Source: Nereida sp024640765
GTDB taxonomy: Bacteria > Pseudomonadota > Alphaproteobacteria > Rhodobacterales > Rhodobacteraceae
Direction of reading: 5' to 3'
Length of the DNA stretch: 64,000 nt
NCBI GenBank assembly: GCA_024640765.1
Contig: JAHEEK010000005.1
Location: 107,532 to 171,531 of the forward strand
The first letter of the stretch is position 1, and every line of letters begins with the position of its first letter. Below the pieces are notes generated by a model. It searched no databases, was not told the origin of the DNA, and saw nothing but the letters and a program-made list of their open reading frames with translations. Below are positions 40,296-49,795 of the stretch, piece after piece. The translations under genes and the position numbers were made by a program.

Positions 40296-40754
40296 TCATA
40301 ACGGCAGCGCAGTGGTATCCTTGATGTCTTCCATAACAAAGCTTGCAGAGATATCGGAGACCGCAACCTGCGCGATAAACTTTTTGTAAAACCGATCATA
40401 CGCCGCAACGTCCGCGACACGCACGCGCAGGACATAATCCAGATCACCGGTCATTCGGTGCGCACCAACAATTTCAGGAAACAAGCTGACAGCACGGTTG
40501 AACAAACGCATCCATTCCGCATCGTGATTATTCGTCCGCACCATTACAAAAACCAAAAGCGGGCAGCCCGCCTGTTCTGGATCAAGCAGCGTCACACGCT
40601 TGCGTATCAACCCCGCCGCCTCCATCGCCTTTATTCGCCGCCAACAGGCATTGCGGGACAGGTTTGCATGTTCGGCCAACTGATCAAGACTAATAGTAGC
40701 GTCATCCTGCAAAGCAGATAGTAAGGCGTTATCAATAGAATCTAAATCAGCCAT
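40296..40754 (-). CDS. Lrp/AsnC family transcriptional regulator
   Basis: 152-residue Lrp/AsnC regulator. The N-terminal helix-turn-helix (DSIDNALLSALQDDATISLDQLAEHANLSRNACWRRIKAMEAAGLI) is followed by the RAM ligand-binding domain (LLVFVMVRT, FPEIVGAHRMTGDLDYVLRVRV, SDISASFVMEDIKDTTALPL). These proteins form octamers and usually sense amino acids. It diverges from the DUF6356 gene (114 bp), which may be a target; amino acid exporters azlCD lie 2 kb away. Confidence 0.94.
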   Translation of the reverse strand: MADLDSIDNALLSALQDDATISLDQLAEHANLSRNACWRRIKAMEAAGLIRKRVTLLDPEQAGCPLLVFVMVRTNNHDAEWMRLFNRAVSLFPEIVGAHRMTGDLDYVLRVRVADVAAYDRFYKKFIAQVAVSDISASFVMEDIKDTTALPL

Positions 40755-40868
40755 AAGTGGGATTTTATCCCAACCTTATCCATTTTGACAGTATATTTTG
40801 GGACGCAGCCTCATAACCGCGCAGCCATAGTAAAGACACAAACACACCAACGCCTGTCGGAGCCTGAT

Positions 40869-41078
40869 ATGACCCGTGTCCTCACTGCCCTTTTCTCTGA
40901 TCATCCCGCCTCAGTGAACGAGACCTATTTTGAGCATATGCGCTTTGCAGCAACTTTTGCATTTTGGCTAATGGCGGCCGCTTTTTGCGCTGCGGTGCAC
41001 GCAATCATTTCTGCCCTATTTGAAAAGACCGCTGGCAACATTATCCGCCGCCTAAATGACAAAATCACGAACCGCTAA
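40869..41078 (+). CDS. DUF6356 family small membrane protein
   Basis: 69-residue protein MTRVLTALFSDHPASVNETYFEHMRFAATFAFWLMAAAFCAAVHAIISALFE..., with one membrane helix around 30-50 and a basic C-terminus. The N-terminal F-x-DHPxSVxETYxxH motif is typical of DUF6356. GGAG lies 6 nt before the ATG. Its stop overlaps the convergent MBL hydrolase stop by 3 nt. Function unknown. Confidence 0.83.
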   Translation: MTRVLTALFSDHPASVNETYFEHMRFAATFAFWLMAAAFCAAVHAIISALFEKTAGNIIRRLNDKITNR

Positions 41079-42115
41079 GCGGTGTCTATCACCCGCTGAA
41101 ACAGCCACTGACCATCCTTAGACATGGTCCGTGTTGCCCGCCCATGATGCCAAAGATGTAAGCAGTGCGAAAGAGCCTCAACAAGCGCCAACCCGTATTC
41201 GCCGCCTACAATCTGCCGTTTGAACAATGGCATAAAGCACTGTGCCGCAGTTTGCGGCTCTGACAAATGGGCCTCTAGGCGGCGCAGTGCGCCGTGGTGA
41301 TTTTCAATCAACTGCCGCATCCGCACGGGCAAGCCTGTAAATGGCAGCTTGTGACCCCCTAAAACAAAATGATCGTCGCGGGCCAATGCACCCAAACGCT
41401 CGCACGCCTCAAGCCAGTCAGCGACAGGGTCCGCTTCCGGCTCGGTCGCGTAGACACCAATGTTTGAGCTGATTGAAGCGATAATCTGGTCACCAGAAAT
41501 CACCAAATTGTCATCACGGCTCCAGAACGTTGCATGCTCGGGGGAGTGCCCATTACCGATGTGAATATCCCAACTACGCCCGCCCATAACGATAGTGCCG
41601 CCCTGTTGAATGCGTGTGTAGCCAAGGGGCATCGGCGCAACGCAATCAGCGTAGTTAAAAGGCCGCTCATTGCAGCGTTGTTCAAGAATGTCAGGCGCCA
41701 TCCCAGCACGATGCCAAAAATCAACAGTTTGCGCAGTCGGCCTGTTCTGCGCATCCAGCTGCAACATGCGCGAGAAAAGCCATGTTGTCCGAGTACAAAT
41801 AAGTTCTGCGCCAAATTCGGACTGAAACCAACCGGCAAGGCCCACATGATCGGGATGGTGATGGGTGACGATAATGCGTCTAATCGGCTTGCCGGCCAAA
41901 GGGCCATCCATCAACGCGCGCCAAATACTCCGGCTCCGCTTAGACGCAAACCCCGTATCGATGATCGTCCAACTGTCGCCATCATCAAGGACGTAAACAT
42001 TCACATGATCAAGCGCCATGGGTAGCGGCAAACGCATCCACAGCACACCTTGAGCGACTTCGATTGCTTCACCCTCGGCGGGCGCTTGCGCGAATGGATA
42101 GGCCAGTTTTGTCAT
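41075..42115 (-). CDS. MBL-fold metallo-hydrolase
   Basis: 346-residue metallo-beta-lactamase-fold hydrolase. The metal motif THHHPDH (about 84-90) follows the strand WTIIDTGF; IGNGHSPEHATFW and ISGDQIIASIS supply the further histidine and aspartate ligands, and LGGHKLPF the last one. A C-terminal helical region of ~80 residues follows. It lies 9 bp after an acyl-CoA dehydrogenase gene, an arrangement common in Roseobacters, so a thioester or acyl substrate is plausible. Exact reaction unknown. Confidence 0.88.
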   Translation of the reverse strand: MTKLAYPFAQAPAEGEAIEVAQGVLWMRLPLPMALDHVNVYVLDDGDSWTIIDTGFASKRSRSIWRALMDGPLAGKPIRRIIVTHHHPDHVGLAGWFQSEFGAELICTRTTWLFSRMLQLDAQNRPTAQTVDFWHRAGMAPDILEQRCNERPFNYADCVAPMPLGYTRIQQGGTIVMGGRSWDIHIGNGHSPEHATFWSRDDNLVISGDQIIASISSNIGVYATEPEADPVADWLEACERLGALARDDHFVLGGHKLPFTGLPVRMRQLIENHHGALRRLEAHLSEPQTAAQCFMPLFKRQIVGGEYGLALVEALSHCLHLWHHGRATRTMSKDGQWLFQRVIDTA

Positions 42116-42124
42116 GGCACAGGT

Positions 42125-43852
42125 CTAGGCGAGCAGGTCCTCGGTGGAAAGCGCATAAAGATCATCGGCTCCCTCGCGCGCATGGGCAAGAAGGCCTACG
42201 TGCTCTGGCAACAACCGCTTGATATAGAACGTCGCAAGTCGCGCGCGGCCACTATCAGGTCCCGCAGCAAGAGCCGCCTTAAGGTGATAGTGCCCCCCAA
42301 GAACCCGTGCAAACCCGCGCAAATAAGGCACGGCACCGGCAAAGCGGTGGTTGCTATCTGATTGTGAAACCATCCACTCGGTTGTCTCACGCAAAGTCTC
42401 GGACGCCTCCCAAAGCGGGCCGGCAAGGCTTTCAAGCGTACCGCGGCAGCTTTCCGCTTGGGTTTGCACTTCTTCAATCAGCGCAAAAGCGGCATCTCCG
42501 CCGTCGGCCAGTTTTCTGGCCACAAGGTCCATCGCCTGAATGCCGTTTGTACCCTCGTAAATCGCAGTGACGCGCGCATCGCGGCTGTATTGAGCAGCAC
42601 CTGTTTCCTCAATGAAGCCCATTCCGCCGTGCACCTGAATCCCCTCAGCCGCCACGGCCATGCCAACGTCGGTCCCGAATGCTTTGGCGATTGGCGTCAG
42701 AAAAGCGGCCCGTGCGTGCCAAAAGGCATCGCTGGTGGCCGTTCCCATATCAATCGCCGCAGCGCAGGACAGAGCTATCGCGCGCGCCGCAAATAGATCA
42801 GCTTTCATCGCAACCAACATCCGAAGGACATCTGCATGATCAACTATAGCGCCAGTAGCGACCACATCATTTGGTACATTCGTGCGGCCTTGCTTGCGGT
42901 CCCGCGCATAGCTTAACGCGTGTTGAAGCGCCCCTTCTGCAACTCCTGTGCCTTGAATTGCCACACCGACGCGGGCGTTGTTCATCATGGTAAACATTGC
43001 TGCCATGCCCGCATGCTCCGCCCCAACAAGCCAACCAGTCGCACCATCATATTGCATCACCGCAGTGGGCGACGCGTGCAAACCCATCTTATGCTCAAGG
43101 CTGACCACATGCAGCGCGTTGGCTTGGCCAGCATCGCCATTATCATCGGGTAGATACTTCGGGACCATGAAAAGGCTAATGCCCTTGGTTCCAGCAGGTG
43201 CATTTGGCAAGCGCGCCAAAACAAGATGGCAAATATTTTCCGCCATGTCGTGATCACCGTAGCTGATGTAAATCTTTTGCCCCGTAATCTCGAATGTTCC
43301 ATCCCCGCGCGGCATCGCTTTGGTGGTCAGCGCGCCAACATCACTGCCGGCTTGTGGCTCGGTCAGGTTCATCGTGCCGGACCATTCACCGCTGATCAGC
43401 TTGGGCAAATATGTCTGCTTAATCTTGTCATCCGCGTGGGCTTCAAGCGCCTCGATCTGACCTTGGGTCATCAACGGGTTCAATTGCAGTGACAGGCACG
43501 CGCTCGCCATCATCTCGTTCACCGCCGAGGTCAGCGTTAGCGGCAGGCCCATCCCACCGCCATCAGGGTGCGCCGAAATTCCCATCCAACCGCCATCCGC
43601 CAAGGCACGATACGCCTCTTTGAAGCCATCGGGCATAGCAACAGCGCCGTCTTTCAACACCGCATGCTGAATATCGCCTACCCGCTGCAGCGGGGCCAAA
43701 GCTTCTTCGCAGACTTTGCCAGCCTCAGACAAAAGCGCGTCGGTGATGTCGCTGCTCACGTCCTCAAAACGGGCCGTTGCACAGATGTCTGAAAACCCAA
43801 CAACGTGGTCGAACAAAAACTTATACTCAGTAAGAGGCGCGACGTATGGCAT
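42125..43852 (-). CDS. DmdC-type acyl-CoA dehydrogenase
   Basis: 575-residue FAD acyl-CoA dehydrogenase with the extra C-terminal domain of the AidB/DmdC group. Seen: MNLTEPQAGSDVGAL, IYISYGDHDMAENI, the likely catalytic base E433 in AIYEGTNGIQAMDLV, and HGGMGFIEETGAAQYSRDARV. The family includes 3-methylmercaptopropionyl-CoA dehydrogenase (DMSP demethylation pathway), but several paralogues exist per Roseobacter genome and dmdA/B/D are absent, so general acyl-CoA oxidation is equally possible. Electrons would go via ETF to ETF-QO. First gene of a unit with the MBL hydrolase. Confidence 0.9.
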   Translation of the reverse strand: MPYVAPLTEYKFLFDHVVGFSDICATARFEDVSSDITDALLSEAGKVCEEALAPLQRVGDIQHAVLKDGAVAMPDGFKEAYRALADGGWMGISAHPDGGGMGLPLTLTSAVNEMMASACLSLQLNPLMTQGQIEALEAHADDKIKQTYLPKLISGEWSGTMNLTEPQAGSDVGALTTKAMPRGDGTFEITGQKIYISYGDHDMAENICHLVLARLPNAPAGTKGISLFMVPKYLPDDNGDAGQANALHVVSLEHKMGLHASPTAVMQYDGATGWLVGAEHAGMAAMFTMMNNARVGVAIQGTGVAEGALQHALSYARDRKQGRTNVPNDVVATGAIVDHADVLRMLVAMKADLFAARAIALSCAAAIDMGTATSDAFWHARAAFLTPIAKAFGTDVGMAVAAEGIQVHGGMGFIEETGAAQYSRDARVTAIYEGTNGIQAMDLVARKLADGGDAAFALIEEVQTQAESCRGTLESLAGPLWEASETLRETTEWMVSQSDSNHRFAGAVPYLRGFARVLGGHYHLKAALAAGPDSGRARLATFYIKRLLPEHVGLLAHAREGADDLYALSTEDLLA

Positions 43853-43969
43853 GAAAACTCCGGTAATTTACGCAGGCTTGGCAATCCAACCCCATAAGCG
43901 TAAGTCAGTTTGCACGGCCACAGCATCGCGCGGCCACCGACCTCAATCAATGGGAACGCGGCGTCATAG

Positions 43970-44893
43970 ATGGAAACGAAACTGCTCAAGATCGCCCAAG
44001 ACGCAGGCACACTTTTGGCCCAAGGCGGATTGGTGGGGTTCGCAACCGAGACCGTCTATGGGCTTGGCGCCGATGCAACGGACGCAACTGCCGTGGCGCG
44101 CATTTATGAGGCAAAAGGACGGCCAAGCTTTAACCCGCTGATCATCCATGTGCCAAGCCTTGCCGATGCCGAACCCTACGTAGAAATGAACGAGATCGCA
44201 CGACGCCTTGCCGCCTCATTTTGGCCTGGCCCCTTAACACTTGTGCTGCCCCTGAAGCCCAATTCAGGCATTTGCGATCTGGTCACCGCAGGCCTTTCAA
44301 CCGTGGCAATCCGCGTGCCTGATCATGAACAAGCCCGCGACGTTTTGCGCACAGCAGGCATCCCGGTCGCAGCGCCCTCCGCAAACCCGTCAGGCTGCAT
44401 CAGTGCCACAACAGCCCAGCACGTTATGCACGGCTTAGGCGGCCGAATTGACGCCGTGTTAGAAGGGGACCCTTGCAGCGTGGGCTTGGAATCCACAATT
44501 GTTGCTGTGGCACCCACACCAACTGTTTTGCGGTTTGGCGGCTTGGCCTTGCGTGACATCGAAGCAATCACCGGCCCACTTTCCCACGACACAACACCCG
44601 CCGCCATCGCCGCCCCCGGCCAGCTAAGCAGCCATTACGCGCCGCGCCAAGCGTTACGCATGGACGCCGTCACAGCCGAGGCAGGCGAAGTGATGTTGGG
44701 TTTTGGGGAAGTCAGATGTGATCTTAACCTATCGCCACGCGCAGACCTGCGGGAAGCGGCGGCCAATTTGTTCACCTATCTGCACAGCCTTGATCGACTT
44801 GACCAGCCGATCGCCGTGTCACCTATTCCAGGTCACGGACTTGGCCGCGCTATCAACGACCGCTTGCGCCGCGCCGCTGCACCGCGCGATTAA
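43970..44893 (+). CDS. tsaC: L-threonylcarbamoyladenylate synthase (Sua5/TsaC)
   Basis: Makes threonylcarbamoyl-AMP for t6A37 modification of ANN-decoding tRNAs; 307 residues, the long Sua5 form. The YrdC domain holds GFATETVYGLGADAT, the K49-x-R51 motif AKGRPSFNPLIIHV, FWPGPLTLVL and APSANPSGCISAT. The Sua5 linker GQLSSHYAPRQALRM and a C-terminal domain follow. Divergent from the acyl-CoA dehydrogenase gene, convergent with yqgE (6 bp). Confidence 0.96.
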   Translation: METKLLKIAQDAGTLLAQGGLVGFATETVYGLGADATDATAVARIYEAKGRPSFNPLIIHVPSLADAEPYVEMNEIARRLAASFWPGPLTLVLPLKPNSGICDLVTAGLSTVAIRVPDHEQARDVLRTAGIPVAAPSANPSGCISATTAQHVMHGLGGRIDAVLEGDPCSVGLESTIVAVAPTPTVLRFGGLALRDIEAITGPLSHDTTPAAIAAPGQLSSHYAPRQALRMDAVTAEAGEVMLGFGEVRCDLNLSPRADLREAAANLFTYLHSLDRLDQPIAVSPIPGHGLGRAINDRLRRAAAPRD

Positions 44894-44899
44894 GGTGAC

Positions 44900-45478
44900 C
44901 TAGGCCTGTCCGCCAACTACCGACAAAAGCCGCGGATCAATCCCCAGCATATCAAGCGCGACCGATCTTTTGTCATCGCTTGGCGTATCGAAAACAAGCG
45001 CGCTATCTGCCTCAACCGTAAGCCATCCGTTCATCGATATTTCAGCCTCTAGTTGGCCGGGGCTCCACCCCGCGTAGCCCATCGCCATAACCATGCTGCG
45101 CGGCCCAACGCCTAAGGCAATATCCTCCAAAATATCACGTGTAGCAGTCATTCCAACGCTATCTGATACCTGTAAGGTGCTGTCGTTGCCTGCATAATCA
45201 CCACTGTGCAATACAAAGCCGCGCCCCTGTTCAACTGGACCACCGTAATACATTGGTACTCTCTCAACAGGCTTAAGCGGCTCAATTTCAAGATGCTCTA
45301 GCAGCCCTTTGAATGTCACCTTCTTGGTCGGCTTATTCAGGATCAATCCCATCGCACCTTCAGACGTATGATCGCAAATATAGACCACGCTGCCGGCAAA
45401 TCTTGGATCATCCATGCCGGGCATTGCGATCAATACGTGACCTACGAAGGTGGTTTGATGAAAATTTGAGTCGCTCAT
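44900..45478 (-). CDS. YqgE/AlgH family protein
   Basis: 192-residue UPF0301 protein. The family pattern is clear: FVGHVLIAMPGMDDPRFAGSVVYICDHTSEGAMGLILNKP, then VPMYYGGPVEQGRGFVLHS and VMAMGYAGWSPGQLEAEI. The ATG (45476-45478) gives MSDSNFHQTTF; longer extensions would overlap the divergent DsbD-like gene. Function is unclear: homologues were named for alginate regulation in Pseudomonas. Confidence 0.92.
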   Translation of the reverse strand: MSDSNFHQTTFVGHVLIAMPGMDDPRFAGSVVYICDHTSEGAMGLILNKPTKKVTFKGLLEHLEIEPLKPVERVPMYYGGPVEQGRGFVLHSGDYAGNDSTLQVSDSVGMTATRDILEDIALGVGPRSMVMAMGYAGWSPGQLEAEISMNGWLTVEADSALVFDTPSDDKRSVALDMLGIDPRLLSVVGGQA

Positions 45479-45587
45479 ACCATCACCATGAGACACCAAA
45501 GAACCATCGGCAAGCGCGCATCGCTGACATATGCTTGTCGTGAACGTGATTTCCAAAACGCGGTAAGCTGCGTATGTAGTGGATGTT

Positions 45588-46400
45588 ATGACGAAGGCCC
45601 TGACAAAATACGCAGCCACATTTGTGACCACCCTTTTTGGGTGTACAGCCGCGATCGCCTCAGACGCTGCAAGCGATGCAGCCTCTATTGATGTGCTCGG
45701 CGGTTGGCGTGAGACTGACGGCACGCATATGGCGGCACTGCGGATCACCCTCGCGGATGGATGGCACACATATTGGCGCAGTCCGGGCGACGCAGGTGTA
45801 CCGCCTGCGTTTCATTGGGGTGGCACGCGCAACGTTGATACTGTGAAATTCCACTGGCCCGTCCCCGATGTGCATGTTCAAAACGGGATGCGCACTTTGG
45901 GCTACACTGATCAAGTGGTTATCCCGATTACTGTAAGCCCGAAAAACGATGGCAGCATGCGGATCAAGGGCAAGGCAGAAATCGGTGTGTGCAAAGATAT
46001 CTGCATCCCCACAACACTGCGTTTTGATGGGCGGCTACCCGAAGTTGGAGCGCTTGATGGGCAGATCGCCGCCGCACTTGTTGAGCAACCTCTAAGCGCG
46101 CGTGAGGCGGGCGCCAAACGGCCCGTCTGCACCATCACGCCCGCAGACGACGGCGTTGTTTTAACGGCATCTGTTACATTGCCCAAACAAGGCCCCAGCG
46201 AAATAAGTGTGCTTGAGGTGGCCAACCCAAATGTGTGGGTATCGGAGGCCGAAACTATCCGGACTGGCGGCACAATTTCGGCGACTGCAACGCTGCTTGA
46301 GGCGAACGGAAAACCCTTCAGCATAGAACGAAGCGGCGTCATTATGACTGTTCTAGCCGGTGGTCAGGCAGTGGAAATCAAAGGATGCACGGGCGGTTAA
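45588..46400 (+). CDS. Exported DsbD-alpha-like domain protein
   Basis: 270-residue periplasmic protein: signal segment TFVTTLFGCTAAIA, then a DsbD N-terminal (thiol:disulfide interchange alpha) domain with GGWRETDGTHMAALRITLADGWHTYWRSPGDAG and a cysteine pair in GVCKDICIP (C135, C139). No membrane (beta) or thioredoxin (gamma) domain follows, so its electron donor must be another protein, perhaps a CcdA/ScsB-like partner. The ATG at 45588 is preferred to a GTG three codons earlier. Overlaps the convergent RND gene at the stop codons (TTAA). Confidence 0.87.
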   Translation: MTKALTKYAATFVTTLFGCTAAIASDAASDAASIDVLGGWRETDGTHMAALRITLADGWHTYWRSPGDAGVPPAFHWGGTRNVDTVKFHWPVPDVHVQNGMRTLGYTDQVVIPITVSPKNDGSMRIKGKAEIGVCKDICIPTTLRFDGRLPEVGALDGQIAAALVEQPLSAREAGAKRPVCTITPADDGVVLTASVTLPKQGPSEISVLEVANPNVWVSEAETIRTGGTISATATLLEANGKPFSIERSGVIMTVLAGGQAVEIKGCTGG

Positions 46401-49400
46401 GCGCCGCTGACCCTTTTGCTGGAGCGCGTAGTGAACATGATCGCTGTCGCCACAAAGACCAGCACACCAGCACCCAAAACAATTCCCGCAAACCAACCGA
46501 GCGCGGCCAATGCGCTTGCCGCACTACCCCACGCCAAATTTCCAGTCGCCATGACCGAACCAAGTGTTGCCGCAAAACCCAACGCGACCATCACACCAAG
46601 CGCCAAAACTGATAGCACAACACCGCGCGCACGCGCCCCAGAACGCCCCCGCGCACTGACGGCGCGTCTTGCTGCTTCTGACAAACGGCGCACGTCCCTT
46701 TGCATCGCGATTAATGACGGCACGATCAACAGAACAAGCGCCATACCAACGCCTAGACCGTAGACAAGTGTGATCACCGTTGGCTTCAAGAACTGTGCTT
46801 GGCTTGAAGTTTCATAAAGCAGCGGCATCAGGCCCAATACGGTCGTCAACGTGGTCAACAATACGGGCCGCAAGCGGTCGCACACCCCGTCGATGATGGC
46901 GGGTCCAAGCCCGCGATCTTTGGCATAATCATCGATGGTTGTGACAAGAACGATTGAATCGTTGATCACAATCCCGATCATCCCGATCAACCCAACAACT
47001 GTGAACATCGACAACGGAACCCCCCACTGCCAATGACCATAGATTGTTCCGATCAAGCCAAACGGAATAATGGCCATAACAACAACGGGCCGCGTCCAGC
47101 TACCAAAGACCCACGCAAGGGCCAAAAAGATGCCAAGTAGTGACAGCATCAACCCTAGGCGCGCATCGTTTAAAAACGTGTCTTCGTCCTCAGAGGCCCC
47201 CGAAAACTCGTAAGACACACGCAGGTCTGCTTCAATTTTGGGAAGGATTACTTCGCGAATAGTATCAAGAATTTCATTGGCACGAGCGGCATCATCTTGG
47301 TTCAGCTCACCGGTAACCGACACCAATGCCACACCGTTTTCACGGTTTACCGTACGGAATCCCGTGCGCCGCTCAACCTCAACGATATCAGCAAGCGGTA
47401 CGTATTGACCCGTAGCCGAGCGAACCAACATCTGGCTCAGAAAGTCTTGGGTCAAAGCTGCTTCGGGCAACTCCACACGGATCGCCGCACTGCGCGCACC
47501 AACCGGATAAGTAGCCGCCTCTATCCCGTTTAGCCGAGCGCGCAGATCACGGCCAAGCCCGTCAATGGTAAAGCCCAAAGCCTGCCCTTTTGCCGTCAAC
47601 TCAAGGATCAGCTCTTCTTTGTCGTAAGGCAGATCATCTTCGACAGCGCTTACTTCGGGGAACTGAACAAGCTGTTCTTTGAGGGCGTCGCTGGCGTCTT
47701 TCAGTGTCTGCGCATCAGCCCCATAAAACTGAACGTCAATCGCATCGCCACTACCGGGGCCACTGCCCCAACTGCGAAAGCTAATCGCTTCAAGCTGCGG
47801 GTGGCGCGCAACGCGGTCCTGCAAATCAGACACAAAATCGCGGCTTGAATAGCCAACCCGCAGGTCAGCATCGATAAGCTCGATACTCACGCCACCTAAT
47901 TGATCTTTCTCTTTTGTCTCAGAACCTGAAATGGCCCGCCCTGCGTTTCCGCCAATTTCGCCCAAAACGTAATCAACAGGATTTGCCCCGATACGGGCTT
48001 CAACTTCGGCACCCAACTCATCAATCGCCTGTTGCATCAACCGCATTTGCGCCAGCGTATCCGCCCGCACAGCACTATCCACCATCGCGAAATTACCCGT
48101 GACCGAACCACGTTCAGGCGCGTTGAAGAAACGCCACTGCACATCGCCCTTGATGAACAAAACAGAGGACAACGCAAGCATTACAAGCGCGCCTGCGAAA
48201 ACTGGGTAACGTGCTTTTATCACACCCGCAATGAACGGGCGGAACAGGGTCTCGCGGAACCAATCAAACCCACGGTTCACAGTCCGGCTTGGCAAATCGT
48301 ACCAACGCAATTTGTCCCCATGCGCCAGCGCACCCGCCATGTGGTGCGGCAAAATCAAGAAGCACTCAACCAAAGAAGCGATCAAAACAGCAATCACTGT
48401 AAAGGGAATATCGCTGATCAAATCACCAAATCGGCCGCCAATCGCCACAAGGCCAAAGAATGCGATGACAGTCGTCACAGTGGCGCTGAACACAGGAGAC
48501 GCCATTCGGCGGGCTGCATTTTCGGCCGCAACGATCGGGGCCTCGCCAAGCCGTCGCGCTCTGAAATCAGCGTGCTCACCTACAACGATCGCATCATCAA
48601 CGACGATACCAAGCGTAATGATAAGCGCGAACAGGCTGATCATGTTAATCGTCAAACCGGCGGCATACATGATGGCAATCGCCGACAGCATGGCCACTGG
48701 AATGCCTGCAGCGACCCAAAACGCAGTACGGGCGTTCAGGAACAAAAACAGCAGCAACACCACAAGGCCCAACCCCGTCAGGCCATTTTCAATCAGGATA
48801 TTAAGGCGGCCACTGATGGCCTCGGCGCGGGTACGGATCAACTCAACGCTAACTCCCGCAGGTAGGTTGAGCGACATCTCATCAGCCACGCTTTGGACCT
48901 GTTCTTGGATGTTAATCGCATCCCCTTGATCCGAGCGATCCACACGAATGGAAAGCGCAGGTGCATCACCCACGAAGTAGGCACGCTCGCGATCAATGCC
49001 CTCAACGCGGACCTGCGCTACATCACCAATCGTCAGCGCAGTGCCCCCCACATCAGAACGCAAAACAATCGCCGCAATCGCGCGCGCATCACGTTTAGCG
49101 ACACCCGTTCGCACACGCGCCGTAGCGCCCACATCACCTGCAGGGTCAGCTGTGACCTCAGCACCAATGGCTTGGGCGATGTCGGCCATGGTCACGTCGA
49201 AACGGATCAAATCCGTTTGGTTCACCTCAACAACCGTGTTGGGAGCCGCAACACCACGAATGGTGGCGCGCGTTACCCCTTTAGCAAAAAGGCGGTTCAC
49301 GAATTCATCAGCCAACAGCCCAAGCTGCTCAACACCAATAGGTCCAGTGATTACAACATCCGTAACGCGGTCGCGCCAAGTACCGCGCCGCACACGCGGA

Positions 49401-49795
49401 TCATCGGCGTCTTCGGGCAACGTGCTGATCGCATCAACAACACCCTGCACATCATCCGCCGCACCCGACATGTCCCAGCCGGGCTCAAAATCCAATGTGA
49501 CGGACGCACTACCTTCGCGAGAGACTGCCCGTGAACTTTGCACACCCTCAACGCCCAACAACGCAGGCTCAACCACCTGTACGATTGCCGCGTCGACATC
49601 TTCAGCGCCAGCACCCTGCCAGCCTACTGAAACAGTGACGTTGTCAACAACAACGTCAGGGAAAAATTGCGCACGCATTTTGGGTAGCGACGCCGCACCC
49701 AACACAAGCATAATGACCAACAACAAATTTGCGGCTGTCTTGTGCCGCGTAAAATACGACAGGACCCCGCCTGTGGATGCACCGATATCGCGCAT
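46397..49795 (-). CDS. RND-family efflux permease
   Basis: 1132-residue inner-membrane proton-driven efflux pump of the AcrB/MexF/MdtC superfamily. The N-terminal helix (AANLLLVIMLVLGAASLP), the porter region, and the proton-relay aspartates D400-D401 in GIVVDDAIVVGEH are present; a second six-helix repeat ends near 1046. A C-terminal extension of ~86 residues adds two or three hydrophobic segments (VVLSVLALGVMVALGFAATL; LGWFAGIVLGAGVLVFVATA) not found in AcrB. Its ATG overlaps the adaptor stop by one base. No outer-membrane TolC-like gene adjoins. Substrate unknown. Confidence 0.93.
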   Translation of the reverse strand: MRDIGASTGGVLSYFTRHKTAANLLLVIMLVLGAASLPKMRAQFFPDVVVDNVTVSVGWQGAGAEDVDAAIVQVVEPALLGVEGVQSSRAVSREGSASVTLDFEPGWDMSGAADDVQGVVDAISTLPEDADDPRVRRGTWRDRVTDVVITGPIGVEQLGLLADEFVNRLFAKGVTRATIRGVAAPNTVVEVNQTDLIRFDVTMADIAQAIGAEVTADPAGDVGATARVRTGVAKRDARAIAAIVLRSDVGGTALTIGDVAQVRVEGIDRERAYFVGDAPALSIRVDRSDQGDAINIQEQVQSVADEMSLNLPAGVSVELIRTRAEAISGRLNILIENGLTGLGLVVLLLFLFLNARTAFWVAAGIPVAMLSAIAIMYAAGLTINMISLFALIITLGIVVDDAIVVGEHADFRARRLGEAPIVAAENAARRMASPVFSATVTTVIAFFGLVAIGGRFGDLISDIPFTVIAVLIASLVECFLILPHHMAGALAHGDKLRWYDLPSRTVNRGFDWFRETLFRPFIAGVIKARYPVFAGALVMLALSSVLFIKGDVQWRFFNAPERGSVTGNFAMVDSAVRADTLAQMRLMQQAIDELGAEVEARIGANPVDYVLGEIGGNAGRAISGSETKEKDQLGGVSIELIDADLRVGYSSRDFVSDLQDRVARHPQLEAISFRSWGSGPGSGDAIDVQFYGADAQTLKDASDALKEQLVQFPEVSAVEDDLPYDKEELILELTAKGQALGFTIDGLGRDLRARLNGIEAATYPVGARSAAIRVELPEAALTQDFLSQMLVRSATGQYVPLADIVEVERRTGFRTVNRENGVALVSVTGELNQDDAARANEILDTIREVILPKIEADLRVSYEFSGASEDEDTFLNDARLGLMLSLLGIFLALAWVFGSWTRPVVVMAIIPFGLIGTIYGHWQWGVPLSMFTVVGLIGMIGIVINDSIVLVTTIDDYAKDRGLGPAIIDGVCDRLRPVLLTTLTTVLGLMPLLYETSSQAQFLKPTVITLVYGLGVGMALVLLIVPSLIAMQRDVRRLSEAARRAVSARGRSGARARGVVLSVLALGVMVALGFAATLGSVMATGNLAWGSAASALAALGWFAGIVLGAGVLVFVATAIMFTTRSSKRVSGA

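Noticed and set aside
45479..45769. 97-codon upstream extension of YqgE
   Set aside because: It would overlap the divergent DsbD-like gene and its signal peptide; the ATG at 45478 matches the YqgE family start.
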